Below are positions 7,263-16,028 of a stretch of DNA of 64,000 nucleotides, piece after piece (the first letter of the stretch is position 1; every line of letters starts with the position of its first letter). The DNA comes from Isosphaeraceae bacterium EP7 (GTDB lineage Bacteria; Planctomycetota; Planctomycetia; Isosphaerales; Isosphaeraceae), in assembly GCA_038400315.1 (NCBI GenBank), contig CP151667.1, positions 434,001 through 498,000 of the forward strand. Direction: 5' to 3'. Both the position numbers and the translations under genes were made by a program. Under the pieces are notes generated by a model that made no database searches, was not told the DNA's origin, and was given only the letters and a program-made list of their open reading frames with translations.

Positions 7263-8164
7263 TGTGTACAACATGCGGGTGCTCCGATCATTCACGGCCC
7301 AGGCTCACCGACCTTGAGACCGGACTGATCATCCCCCTCGACGATCACGATGAACACTCCCATGCATTTGATCATGGCCATGATCATCATGGTGACGGTC
7401 ACGACCATTCGCATCACCACAGCCATCAAACGACCAAGATTTCCCTGGAAACGGCCGTTCTCGCCAAGAACGACCGCCTGGCCGAGCGAAACCGGAACTG
7501 GCTTGCCGGTCGCGACATCCTTGCACTCAACCTGGTCAGCTCGCCCGGGGCGGGAAAGACCAGCTTGCTCGAACGGACCATCAGCGACCTCGCAGGCGTT
7601 CTTCCGCTCTCGGTGATCGAAGGTGATCAGGAAACCCTGAATGACGCCGAGCGAATCCGCGCGACCGGGTGCCGGGTCGTTCAGATCAACACCGGCACCG
7701 GCTGCCATCTCGACGCCGGGATGCTTGCACGGAGTCTTGATCAGCTCAATCCGCCGCCAGGCTCGGTTGTCCTGATCGAAAACGTCGGCAATCTCGTCTG
7801 CCCAGCCCTCTTCGATCTCGGCGAGCACGCCAAGGTGGTGATTGTCTCCGTCACCGAGGGCGACGATAAGCCTCTCAAGTATCCTCACATGTTCCGAGCC
7901 GGCTCGGTCGTCATCCTCAACAAGATCGATCTGCTCCCCTACGTGCTGTTCGACGAATCCCGGTTCCTCGACCACGTCCGCCAGGTCAACCCTGCTCTCC
8001 GCGTTCTGCGTCTCTCCGCGATCCGAGGCGACGGCCTATCTGAGTGGTATCGATGGCTCTGCACACAGTCGACGGAGCGTTCTCGACCGAACTCCGCGGT
8101 TCCTCAACATGAGGAGGAGACGGAGAGTTCGAAGAGCCGACCGACTCCAGTCCGGCCAGCGTAG
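7262..8164 (+). CDS. hypB: Hydrogenase nickel incorporation GTPase HypB
   Basis: GTPase that drives nickel delivery to the hydrogenase large subunit. The 300-residue protein has the N-terminal high-affinity nickel motif CTTCGC (Cys2, Cys5, Cys7), a His-rich nickel-storage stretch at about 29-55, a P-loop SSPGAGKT (93-100), and the GTPase motifs EGDQET, ENVGN and NKIDLLP. Both nickel-binding regions are present, so it may store as well as insert nickel. The last 30 residues after the GTPase core are polar, with several Ser, Arg and Pro, and look disordered. It is the last gene of the operon; no hyp gene follows in the window. Confidence 0.95.
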   Translation: MCTTCGCSDHSRPRLTDLETGLIIPLDDHDEHSHAFDHGHDHHGDGHDHSHHHSHQTTKISLETAVLAKNDRLAERNRNWLAGRDILALNLVSSPGAGKTSLLERTISDLAGVLPLSVIEGDQETLNDAERIRATGCRVVQINTGTGCHLDAGMLARSLDQLNPPPGSVVLIENVGNLVCPALFDLGEHAKVVIVSVTEGDDKPLKYPHMFRAGSVVILNKIDLLPYVLFDESRFLDHVRQVNPALRVLRLSAIRGDGLSEWYRWLCTQSTERSRPNSAVPQHEEETESSKSRPTPVRPA

Positions 8165-8575
8165 TTCGGCTTCAACGGGGGTGCATTGGCGTGGCGGATG
8201 TACGAGGCCACTAGGTCCGGTCGCAGGTGTAGGGCGGATCGCTCGACGAACGGCCGGGAGCGATGTTCCGCGGCGACATCCGTCAGCAGTCGGTGAGACC
8301 TTGTCTAGCGCCACAACTCCTCGCCCGTGTTGGCGTCCGGGGGTAGGTGCCCCGATCTTCTCGGGGTGCCTGCGACTCCTTGGAGGAATTCCGCTTGTCC
8401 ACCGGGCATTTCCGTCGGCGGCCGCCATGACTGCGCCCTAGCTCACGGCGATGCGGAGGGGTAAATCCACTTTTCGATCGAGACCGGCGGTATCGTGCCG
8501 CTCCTACGAAATCACTGCCAAGGCGAGATCCACGCTCAAGAATCCACTGACGCAAGTCTTTAGAGATTAACGGAT
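8165..8575. other. Gene-free spacer between hypB and tRNA-Leu
   Basis: About 410 bp with no open frame of convincing composition on either strand and no clear hairpin terminator for the hydrogenase operon. The stretch is as GC-rich as its neighbours. The minus-strand part next to the tRNA is its downstream flank. I see nothing else that can be supported. Confidence 0.5.
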
Positions 8576-8657
8576 TGCGAGAGGAGGGGGTCGAACCCTC
8601 ACGCCTTTCGGCACAGGAACCTAAATCCTGCGCGTCTGCCAGTTCCGCCACTCTCGC
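8576..8657 (-). tRNA. tRNA-Leu (anticodon UAG)
   Basis: Read on the minus strand, the gene starts GCGAGAGTGGCGGAA and ends with the matching acceptor arm CTCTCGC plus discriminator A. The anticodon stem CAGGA/TCCTG encloses loop TTTAGGT, giving anticodon TAG, which decodes CUA/CUG leucine codons. A long variable arm (TGCCGAAAGGCGT) marks a class II tRNA, as expected for Leu. The T arm is GAGGG-TTCGACC-CCCTC. CCA is not encoded. It is 82 nt long and stands alone. Confidence 0.95.
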
Positions 8658-8847
8658 TCGCCCGGATTCGGGACGAGGCCAGAATACCTCATTCTCGGGG
8701 GGATCGCCATCGCATCCTGGCATGGAGGCGGCTGGTGGGTGACGGCGGGGCCGTGGTTGGTCTAGGATAGATGGGCCTAGCGTTGCGACGGGGCGACGAT
8801 GCGCGGGGCCTTGATGGGGCCTGGGGCGGGTCGGGGGTTTGATCGGG

Positions 8848-9753
8848 ATGATCTCAACTTCGGGGCTGACGAAGCGGTATGGCTCGACGTTCGCCCTGCG
8901 AGATTTCACGCTTGAGGTCAAGACGGGCGAGGTCTTCGGGCTGCTCGGGCCGAACGGGTCGGGGAAGACGACCGCGATCCGCCTGATCCTGGGGATGCTC
9001 CGGCCCAGCGAGGGGTCGGCCAGTGTCGACGGGTTCGATTGCTGGCGGCAGAGCGTCCGGGTCCGCGAGAGGGTCTCGTACCTGCCGGGCGAGCTGCGGC
9101 TGCCCGGGGCGATGACCGGGCGCAAGGTCTTGAAGTACCTGGGCGACCTGCGTGGCGGTGGCTCTCTGGAGCGGGCCGAGGCGATCGCCGATCGCGTGAT
9201 GCGGCTGGACCTCGACCGCAAGGTGCGGGCCTATTCCACCGGGATGAAGCAGAAGCTCGCGCTGGCGCAGGCGTTCTCGGACCCCGTGGACATCCTGATC
9301 CTCGACGAGCCGACCTCGGCGCTCGACCCGTCGGCGCGGGGCGACGTGCTCGGGCTGGTCAAGGCGGCCAAGGCGGCCGGTCAGACCGTCATCTTCTCGG
9401 GCCATGTCCTGTCCGAGGTCGAGGCCGTCTCGGACCGCGTGGCGATCATGCGCAAGGGACGCCTGATGCACGTCGAGGACATGCACGCCAGGCGCAGCCT
9501 TCGGATGCTGCTGATACGATATGCCTCGTCCGAGGTGCCCGTGCCGCCCGACGAGCTTGAGCTGACCCGCCGCGACGCGCCCGGCGAGGCCCTGCTGTAC
9601 GAGCATCGCGGAGAGGTCGGCCCGTTGCTGGGTTGGCTGGCCTCGCAGCCGGTCGCCGACCTGGCCATCGGGACCGAGGACTTGCAGAGCCTCTACGACA
9701 CTTTCCACGGCGCCAACGCCGTCGACCTGCCCGACGAGGCCGCAACTTCATGA
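8848..9753 (+). CDS. ABC-2 type transporter ATP-binding protein
   Basis: ATPase subunit of an ABC exporter, 301 residues. Walker A is GPNGSGKT (34-41), the signature is YSTGMKQK (about 129-136), Walker B is ILILDEPTSALDP (about 149-161), and the switch His is in SGHVLSEVE. The C-terminal 80 residues form the extra domain usual in drug or lipid ABC-2 ATPases. The ATG at 8848 is chosen over an in-frame TTG at 8839; a G-rich run lies about 10 nt upstream. Its stop overlaps the permease ATG (ATGA), so the two form one transporter. The substrate is unknown. Confidence 0.9.
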   Translation: MISTSGLTKRYGSTFALRDFTLEVKTGEVFGLLGPNGSGKTTAIRLILGMLRPSEGSASVDGFDCWRQSVRVRERVSYLPGELRLPGAMTGRKVLKYLGDLRGGGSLERAEAIADRVMRLDLDRKVRAYSTGMKQKLALAQAFSDPVDILILDEPTSALDPSARGDVLGLVKAAKAAGQTVIFSGHVLSEVEAVSDRVAIMRKGRLMHVEDMHARRSLRMLLIRYASSEVPVPPDELELTRRDAPGEALLYEHRGEVGPLLGWLASQPVADLAIGTEDLQSLYDTFHGANAVDLPDEAATS

Positions 9754-10700
9754 ACGCCGCCTGGGCCTTCTTCCGCAAGCAACTGGGCGAGTCCCGCTGG
9801 AACCTCGGCCTTTCCGCCGCGGCATTGCTGGGGCTGTCGTATCTGCTCGTCTACGTCGCCTCACGCGCCGAGGGGCAGGTCCAGCCGGGCCAGCCCGATG
9901 CGCCGCCGATGAACGTGTTGACGCGTGCCGGGCAGTTCTTCGGCCAGCAGTACATGATGTTCCTGGTCACCTCCCCCAAGGAGATTGACTTCCGCCGTGC
10001 CATGGCCGCCGCCCGGCCCAACCCCAACGGCAACGGCCGCGGCACCCTCCGGGCCTTCGGCGGCAGCTCGTTCGACAATTCGTCGATCGCGCTCGAAGTG
10101 GCCCTGTGGAACCACCCGTTCATCCTGCTGCCGCTCGCCCTCTGGGCGATCGGGCGCGGCACCGGTGGCGTGGCCGGCGAGATCGAGAAGGGGGGCCTCG
10201 ATCTGGTCCTCTCCAGGCCGATGAGCCGCACCGGCTACCTGGCCAATCAGGTGGCCGTCACGCTGCTGGGCCTGGTCGTGCTGGGCGGTGCCTTGATCGT
10301 GGGCAATCAGATCGGCGGCTACCGGTTCACGGTCCTGTCGCCCCCGCGCTGGACGGCCTTGCTCCCGGCGGCCTTGAACTACGCGGCGCTCGGGCTTGCG
10401 ATGTATGGCGTGACCCTCTGGCTGTCGTCGATGGACGTCGTCCGCTGGCGACCGACCACGCTCGCATCGATGCTCGCCCTGGGGAGCTTCATCCTCCACG
10501 TCATCGTCAACCTGCCGACGATGGAGGAATACCTCTGGATGGACAAATTCTCCATCTATCACGCCTACGACCCCGTCGAGGCCGTCGTCAAGGGCGAGGT
10601 TCTTCGCACCAACCTCGCGGTGCTGGGGGGCATCGGCGGCGCGGGCCTGGCGCTGGCGTTCACCTGCTTCGCGGCTCGCGACCTACCCGCGAATAGCTAG
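9750..10700 (+). CDS. ABC-2 type transporter permease
   Basis: Membrane subunit partnering the ATPase at 8848. The 316-residue protein has a short cytoplasmic start (NAAWAFFRKQLGESRWN), a first span at about 18-36, a long extracytoplasmic loop of roughly 80 residues, and five further hydrophobic segments in the second half. The motif GEIEKGGLDLVLSRPMSR is typical of ABC-2 permeases between spans two and three. The ATG overlaps the stop of the ATPase gene, giving strong coupling. What it exports cannot be read from the sequence. Confidence 0.85.
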   Translation: MNAAWAFFRKQLGESRWNLGLSAAALLGLSYLLVYVASRAEGQVQPGQPDAPPMNVLTRAGQFFGQQYMMFLVTSPKEIDFRRAMAAARPNPNGNGRGTLRAFGGSSFDNSSIALEVALWNHPFILLPLALWAIGRGTGGVAGEIEKGGLDLVLSRPMSRTGYLANQVAVTLLGLVVLGGALIVGNQIGGYRFTVLSPPRWTALLPAALNYAALGLAMYGVTLWLSSMDVVRWRPTTLASMLALGSFILHVIVNLPTMEEYLWMDKFSIYHAYDPVEAVVKGEVLRTNLAVLGGIGGAGLALAFTCFAARDLPANS

Positions 10701-10802
10701 TCCTCGGGGAATGGCCCTGGCGGCATCCACGCAAATGTGGGATGAATATGATCTTGTATCGGGGCTTCGCCACCTCCATCTCGAGATCGAGGGCCGATCG
10801 CC

Positions 10803-11318
10803 ATGGATGAGATCAGGACATTCGAAGACGCTTTCCGAGACGGCCTTGCCAGCATCTATGACACCGAGCTCCAGTTCCTCGATGCCCGCCGGTCGATGCT
10901 GGAGCGGGCGTTCGACCCGGCGCTGAAGCGGATGATCCGCGACCAGATGGGCCAGGCCGAAGAGCAGATCGGGAATCTGGAACAGGCCTTCGCCACGCTG
11001 GGCCGGGCGACGAATCGGATCCGATGCGAGGCCGCCACGGGGCTCGTCGGTGCCTTGGAAGCGGGGATGGGGCGGGCTTCCGGGGTGTCCGAGCTGATCG
11101 ACTGCGTGATCGCCCAGACCCTAGGCAAGATCGAGCATCACGCGGTGTGCACCTATCGAGGGCTCGCGGCCGCCGCGGAGCTGATGGATGAGCCCTCGCT
11201 GGCCGAGTTGCTCGGCCGCAACCTGGATCAGGGGGAGGTGGCCCTCCAGAAGGCAGAGACCGCCATCAATCGCCTGCTCCGCACCGCCTTCCATGCCAGG
11301 GACCGAGAGCACGCCTGA
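10803..11318 (+). CDS. YciF/DUF892-type ferritin-like protein
   Basis: A 171-residue all-helical protein resembling the YciE/YciF (DUF892) stress family, which has a ferritin-like four-helix bundle with a diiron-type site. Visible elements are LASIYDTELQFLDARRSML, EEQIGNLEQAF, KIEHHAVCTYRGL and NLDQGEVALQKAE, giving Glu and His residues in register on separate helices. No signal peptide is present. The ATG at 10803 is used; little ribosome-binding sequence precedes it. A perfect palindrome lies just after the stop. Its exact substrate is unknown; the family is linked to general or oxidative stress. Confidence 0.72.
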   Translation: MDEIRTFEDAFRDGLASIYDTELQFLDARRSMLERAFDPALKRMIRDQMGQAEEQIGNLEQAFATLGRATNRIRCEAATGLVGALEAGMGRASGVSELIDCVIAQTLGKIEHHAVCTYRGLAAAAELMDEPSLAELLGRNLDQGEVALQKAETAINRLLRTAFHARDREHA

Positions 11319-11335
11319 ACTAGCGAGGGGGTGCG

Positions 11336-11373
11336 GCGCCGGCCCGGCCTCCTGCAGGAGGCCGGGCCGGCGC
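11336..11373. terminator. 38-nt perfect palindrome between convergent genes
   Basis: Two 19-nt arms starting GCGCCGGCC and centred on CTGCAG are exact reverse complements with no loop bases. The element lies 18 nt after the plus-strand DUF892 gene and 7 nt before the end of the minus-strand gene. It is therefore placed to act as a bidirectional terminator. No U-tract follows on either strand. Confidence 0.6.
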
Positions 11374-11379
11374 GACGTC

Positions 11380-12201
11380 CTACTCGGCCCGACGCTCGTA
11401 GCGGTCGAAGCTCAGACGCTTCGCGTCGCCGCGCATCGATTCGACCCGGTCCAGCGCCTTCGTCTCGGATCCGGCAAGGCTCGGCGTCAGCAGGTAGGTC
11501 GAGCGGAGCCTCACGGGCTTGCCGGCCAGCCGATACAGGGCCGATAGCTCGGTCAGGCGTAGGTTTCGCTCGCGGGTCATGGCCCTCAGCGCTTCGAGCC
11601 TCGGGAACGGCGGGATCGACGACGGGTCGCGCAGGGCCGCCAGCTTCCAGGAGACGCCCAGGATGTCGGCCACAAGCTCGAGCCGCGCAGGGACGGCGTC
11701 GGGCATGCCCAGGGCGTCGATCTCGGTGGTGTCGTTCGCCATGTGGAGCTTGCCCAGTGCGGCATCGAAGGTCGGCGTGAAGTGCGGGTCGAGGAGGTCG
11801 CGGCTCATCTGCGCGGCCACCCGATTGGCCCTCCCTCCCTCGGCCTCGCGCTTGCCGATGACGCCGTCGATGGCCTTGCGCAAGGCGGTCTGCGATTCGT
11901 CCAGCTTCTTCACCGGCAGCTCGGCCGTCAGCTTCCTCGCCATGTCGAGCAGGTGGATGCGGCCCCCCTCCGGGTCGTAGATGACGACCTCCTCGGGAGT
12001 CTCCGAGTCGAACATGTAGACGCGCCCGCCGTGGGCCACGATCTCGGCGCGGCCAACGGGCTCGGGCCCGCTGTAGTAGCGGGTCACCTGGATCTTGAAC
12101 CCCGACGCCGCGGGCTTTGGCGGGGCCAGCGGTTGAGCGAGGGCCCGGGGAGCGAGCGAGGTCCAGCCGAGCCCCAGGGCGAAAATGATCGAAATCCTCA
12201 T
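11380..12201 (-). CDS. Secreted hypothetical protein
   Basis: A 273-residue protein with a Sec-type signal peptide (MRISIIFALGLGWTSLAPRA, likely cleavage near AQP at about 22-25). The mature part contains GFKIQVTRYYSGPEPVG, VYMFDSETPEEVVIYDPE and a long helical stretch, MARKLTAELPVKKLDESQ. It looks like the planctomycete family of periplasmic hypotheticals that read a stored value in a cell-envelope protein, but I cannot name it. The ATG at 12201 is preferred because the signal peptide begins there. It converges on the DUF892 gene across the palindrome. Confidence 0.65.
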   Translation of the reverse strand: MRISIIFALGLGWTSLAPRALAQPLAPPKPAASGFKIQVTRYYSGPEPVGRAEIVAHGGRVYMFDSETPEEVVIYDPEGGRIHLLDMARKLTAELPVKKLDESQTALRKAIDGVIGKREAEGGRANRVAAQMSRDLLDPHFTPTFDAALGKLHMANDTTEIDALGMPDAVPARLELVADILGVSWKLAALRDPSSIPPFPRLEALRAMTRERNLRLTELSALYRLAGKPVRLRSTYLLTPSLAGSETKALDRVESMRGDAKRLSFDRYERRAE

Positions 12202-12352
12202 GGCTGACCCCCCAGGACTGCAAGCCCCTCGATCGACCCGACGCGCCCGGCTATGGTAACGGCCGGCGGCCCAACCGTGCAGGTCCAGAACTCGCCGCCC
12301 GCCTGCTTCGTCCCTGGCCAAAGGCGCCGCCCGAGGCGCGGAGGACCCGCCC

Positions 12353-14440
12353 ATGAAAGTGCGACCGACCTTCACGACGGCTGTTCTGGCGCTCTTGCTC
12401 ACCACGGCCACGACCAACGCTGCCGACCCCAAGCCCGGCGAGACGCCGCCGCTGGCGGAGTACTTCCGCGTCGAGAGCGCCAAGATCGAGGCCAAGCCGC
12501 TGCTGGGCATCGACTCGGCGGACGCCTGGAAGGCGAAACGACCCGAACTGAAGCGGCAACTCGCCGAGATGCTCGGCCTCGACCCCGGCCCCGAGCGGGT
12601 CCCGCTCGACGCCCAGGTCACCGGCACGGTCGAGGCCCCCGATTTCGTGATCGAGAAGATCCTGTTCCGCTCCGCCCCCGGGCTGGTCGTCACCGCCAAT
12701 CTGTACCGGCCCAAGGTGGTCGACAAGGACAAGAAGCTGCCGGCGGTGCTCTACGTCTGCGGGCACGGGCGGGAGGAGATCGATGGACTGATCCTGGGCA
12801 ACAAGGCGCATTACAAGCACCACGCCGCCTGGTACGCCGCCAATGGGTATGTCTGCTTGGTGCTCGACACGCTCGAGCTTGGCGAGGTGCCGGGCCTGCA
12901 TCACGGAACGTTCAGGTACGGCATGTGGTGGTGGCTCTCCCGCGGGTACTCTCCCGCGGGGGTCGAGGCCTGGAACGGGATGCGGGGGATCGACTACCTC
13001 GTCTCCAGGCCCGAGGTCGACGCGACCAAGATCGGCGTGACGGGCCGATCGGGCGGCGGCGCGACGAGTTGGTGGGTGGCCGCGATGGACGACCGCGTGG
13101 CCGCTGCCATTCCCGTGGCCGGCATCACCGACTTGCACAATCACGTCGTCGACGGCATGGTCGAGGAGCATTGCGACTGCATGTATCCAGTGAACACCTA
13201 TCGCTGGGACTTCGACACACTCGCCGCCCTGGTCGCGCCCCGGCCCCTCCTCGTCGAGAATACCGATGCCGACCCGATGTTTCCGGAGGACGGAGTCCGA
13301 CGGATTTACGCTCAGCTCCAGCGGGTCTACGGCTGGTACGGGGCCGCCGACAAGCTCGGCCTGGTCGTCGGCAAGGGGAAGCACGTCGACACCGAAGAGC
13401 TCCGTCACCCCTCCTTCGCTTTCATGAACAAATGGCTCAAAGGGACCGATGCGAAGGTCGAGGAACCGCCCCGACCCATCGATCAGAAGGACCTGCGCGT
13501 GATCGCCGAGGACTCGGCCCTGGGACCGAGGGCCGCGAACGCGTTGATTCAGGAGACGTTCATCAAGGTCCCCACGCCGCCGAACATGCCGCCGACCCGA
13601 AACGCCTGGCCGGCGCAGCGGGCCCAATGGCTGGAGGAGATACGGGCCAAAGTCTTCGGCGGCTGGCCGGCCGAGGGTGAACTGTCCACGCCCGAACCGC
13701 AGCCGGTCATCGATCGCACGACGAAGGGAATCCGGATGCGCTCGTATGATTACGAGAGCCAGCCCGGCGTCACCTTGCGCTTCTGGTGGATCGAGCCCGC
13801 CGGCCGCGCCGCCGGGCCGCGCAACATGGCGATCCGAGTGCTCGACGAGGCCGCCTGGGAGGGCGAATGGTCGCGCATCATCGCGGCGCTGGAAGGGACA
13901 GGGCCCGTCTCGGATCTCAACACCGGCGCCTGGGTGACCGGTGTCCTTCCATTGAGGCTGTCCCGCGACCGGGCCCTCGTCCTGCTCGCCCCGCGCGGTG
14001 TGGGCCCGTCGGCCTGGCCTGAGACGAAGGACAGCAACATCCGCAGGCGGTTCTACCTGCTGGGCCAGACCCTCGACGGCATGCGAGTCCTGGACGTGCG
14101 CCGGGGGATTGCCGCGATGCGCCGTGTCGTCGAGGTTCCCCAGGGGGCCAACCTCGCCCTGATCGGCGAGGGGCAGGCCGCCCCGCTGGCCATGTGGGCC
14201 GCCGTTTTCGAGCCCTCCGTCTCCGATCTCGTCCTCGAATCGCCCCCGACCAGCGTGCGCGAAGGACCCGCGTTCCTGAACCTGGAGCGGCTGATGACCC
14301 AGGCCCAGGCGCTTACGCTGGTGCATCCGCGCGAGGTCGTCATCCGCCGTTCCACGCCCGATGCCTGGCGCTGGGCGGCGCGCCAGGCCGAGACGCTAGG
14401 CGCCCCGGTCGGCAGCTGGCCGTCATTCGCCCCGCGCTAG
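12353..14440 (+). CDS. Secreted alpha/beta hydrolase, acetyl xylan esterase-like
   Basis: A 695-residue secreted hydrolase. A signal peptide (about 1-23, ending TNAA) is followed by an AXE1/Abhydrolase-type domain at about 60-370. The nucleophile elbow is GRSGGG, the acid is in ENTDADPMF, and the His is in GKGKHVDTEE, so a full Ser-Asp-His triad can be proposed. A second, C-terminal part (about 420-690) looks like another hydrolase-like fold without a clear triad. Such proteins in planctomycetes are thought to deacetylate plant or algal polysaccharides; the real substrate is not shown. Its 3' end overlaps the convergent minus-strand kinase by 18 nt. Confidence 0.8.
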   Translation: MKVRPTFTTAVLALLLTTATTNAADPKPGETPPLAEYFRVESAKIEAKPLLGIDSADAWKAKRPELKRQLAEMLGLDPGPERVPLDAQVTGTVEAPDFVIEKILFRSAPGLVVTANLYRPKVVDKDKKLPAVLYVCGHGREEIDGLILGNKAHYKHHAAWYAANGYVCLVLDTLELGEVPGLHHGTFRYGMWWWLSRGYSPAGVEAWNGMRGIDYLVSRPEVDATKIGVTGRSGGGATSWWVAAMDDRVAAAIPVAGITDLHNHVVDGMVEEHCDCMYPVNTYRWDFDTLAALVAPRPLLVENTDADPMFPEDGVRRIYAQLQRVYGWYGAADKLGLVVGKGKHVDTEELRHPSFAFMNKWLKGTDAKVEEPPRPIDQKDLRVIAEDSALGPRAANALIQETFIKVPTPPNMPPTRNAWPAQRAQWLEEIRAKVFGGWPAEGELSTPEPQPVIDRTTKGIRMRSYDYESQPGVTLRFWWIEPAGRAAGPRNMAIRVLDEAAWEGEWSRIIAALEGTGPVSDLNTGAWVTGVLPLRLSRDRALVLLAPRGVGPSAWPETKDSNIRRRFYLLGQTLDGMRVLDVRRGIAAMRRVVEVPQGANLALIGEGQAAPLAMWAAVFEPSVSDLVLESPPTSVREGPAFLNLERLMTQAQALTLVHPREVVIRRSTPDAWRWAARQAETLGAPVGSWPSFAPR

Positions 14441-15109
14441 GCCCAGCACGGCCAGGGTCTCGGCATAGACCGCGTCGGGGCCCTGGTCGCCGTCCACCAC
14501 ATAAATCCGGTCGGGGACCGTCGCCCGCAGATGCGCCAGGATCGGCCCCGCGTGGTCGTCATAGACCTGCTGCCGCCGGGAGACGACCTCGATTGCGTCG
14601 TCGGGCCTGCGCACCAATGTGGCCCCGTCGTTGTCGCAATGCTCGGGCACGATGGGGGGCTTGGCCTGGAGGTGATAGGTCGCGCCACATTGCGGGCAGA
14701 CGCGTCGGCCTGTCATCCGGGCCTCGGCCGCCTCGCGCGTCAGCGCGATCTCGAGATAGCCGTCGATGCCGAAGCCGAGCGTCTGTTCGAAGCCTTCAAG
14801 GATGGCCACCTGGCCCATCGTCCGGGGGAACCCGTCGAACAGCAGCCGGCGGTCGCCCGGGGCCTTCAGGTCGGCCTCCAGCAACTCGACGATGAGCGCG
14901 TCTGGGACGAGGTTGCCGCTGGCCAGGGTGGCCTCGACGCGCTTGCCCAGCGAGTCGCCACGGCGAACCGCCTCGCGTAACAGTTCGCCGGTGCGAACCA
15001 GGGTGTAGCCGTAATCCTTGCCCAGGCGTTCGGCCAGGCTGCTCTTGCCGCTGCCGGGACGCCCGAAGGCCACCAGGTGCCGCGGGGGGAACGAAACGGT
15101 CGCGGACAC
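14423..15109 (-). CDS. Adenylate kinase-like nucleoside monophosphate kinase
   Basis: P-loop kinase expected to move a phosphate between ATP and AMP or another NMP. It has GRPGSGKSS as P-loop, FDGFPRT as the NMP-binding core, and a zinc-type LID, CPQCGATYH followed by HCDND. GTG 15109 is proposed as start because GGAG lies 9 nt upstream, giving 228 residues; an in-frame TTG at 15196 would add 29 residues of low-complexity character. The P-loop differs from the usual GPPGAGKGT, so it may be a paralogue with altered specificity rather than the main Adk. It diverges from pdxH. Confidence 0.75.
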   Translation of the reverse strand: MSATVSFPPRHLVAFGRPGSGKSSLAERLGKDYGYTLVRTGELLREAVRRGDSLGKRVEATLASGNLVPDALIVELLEADLKAPGDRRLLFDGFPRTMGQVAILEGFEQTLGFGIDGYLEIALTREAAEARMTGRRVCPQCGATYHLQAKPPIVPEHCDNDGATLVRRPDDAIEVVSRRQQVYDDHAGPILAHLRATVPDRIYVVDGDQGPDAVYAETLAVLGLARGE

Positions 15110-15237
15110 TCGGATGCACTCCGTCAAAGGGACGATTCGGCTCACGTGGCCGGGTTGATACAATAGGCCCGGAGGCCGCTCGACCGCGAGCGGCAAGGCC
15201 CAAAGCCCCGCGTACGGCGGGCACGGAGCGACCCGCG

Positions 15238-15882
15238 ATGCAGCCCGAGGCCACCTCGTTCCGCAAGGATTATACCCGACATACGCTCGACGAGCGCGGA
15301 GTCGACGCCGACCCCATCGCGCAGCTCGGCGTCTGGCTCGAAGAGGCCGTTCTCGCCGACGTCCCCGAGCCCAACGCCATGACCCTGGCCACCGCCACCC
15401 TGGACGGCCACCCCTCGGCTCGTATCGTCCTGCTGCGGGGCCTCGACCGCCGCGGGCTCACCTTCTACACCAACTACGACAGCCGGAAGGGCCACGAACT
15501 CGCGGCCAACCCCCACGCCGCGATCGTCTTCTTCTGGCCCACCCAGGAGCGTCAAGTCCGCGTCGAGGGCCGGATCGATCGGGCTCCCGCCCCCGAGTCC
15601 GACGCCTACTTTCAGAGCCGGCCCCTCGCCTCGCGTCTGGGAGCCTGGGCCTCCGACCAGAGCCAGATCATTGCCGGACGGGATGCCCTCGAAGCCCGCT
15701 ACGCCGATCTCGAAAAAGCTCACCCCGACGGAGACGTGCCCCGCCCCCCTCATTGGGGAGGCTACCTCCTCGCCCCCACCGCCATTGAATTCTGGCAAGG
15801 CCGCGCCAGTCGCCTCCACGACCGCCTGCGTTATGAGCTCGACGGAGAGGGACGCTGGAGCTTGCAACGCCTTTCCCCCTGA
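15238..15882 (+). CDS. pdxH: Pyridoxamine 5'-phosphate oxidase
   Basis: FMN enzyme that oxidises pyridoxamine or pyridoxine 5'-phosphate to PLP, the last step of the salvage and DXP-dependent B6 routes. The 214-residue protein shows FRKDYTRHTLDE, the FMN-binding SARIVLLRGLD and FYTNYDSRKGHEL, VRVEGRIDR, SRPLASRLGAWASDQSQ and the C-terminal WGGYLLAPTAIEFWQG with RLHDRLRY. Length and motif order are those of PdxH. It starts at an ATG a short distance from the divergent kinase gene. Confidence 0.95.
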   Translation: MQPEATSFRKDYTRHTLDERGVDADPIAQLGVWLEEAVLADVPEPNAMTLATATLDGHPSARIVLLRGLDRRGLTFYTNYDSRKGHELAANPHAAIVFFWPTQERQVRVEGRIDRAPAPESDAYFQSRPLASRLGAWASDQSQIIAGRDALEARYADLEKAHPDGDVPRPPHWGGYLLAPTAIEFWQGRASRLHDRLRYELDGEGRWSLQRLSP

Positions 15883-16028
15883 AGATGCTAATTTCGAATG
15901 AACTGCCGCCATGTTCCTCGGAGAGAACTTCCCCGGCTCGCCCCCTCGACTTCGTCGCCGATGACTTGGCCCCCCCCGCCCTGTACACTCGGGCCGTCAT
16001 CCGGCATTTCGTGAGGGAGGCCGCTGCC

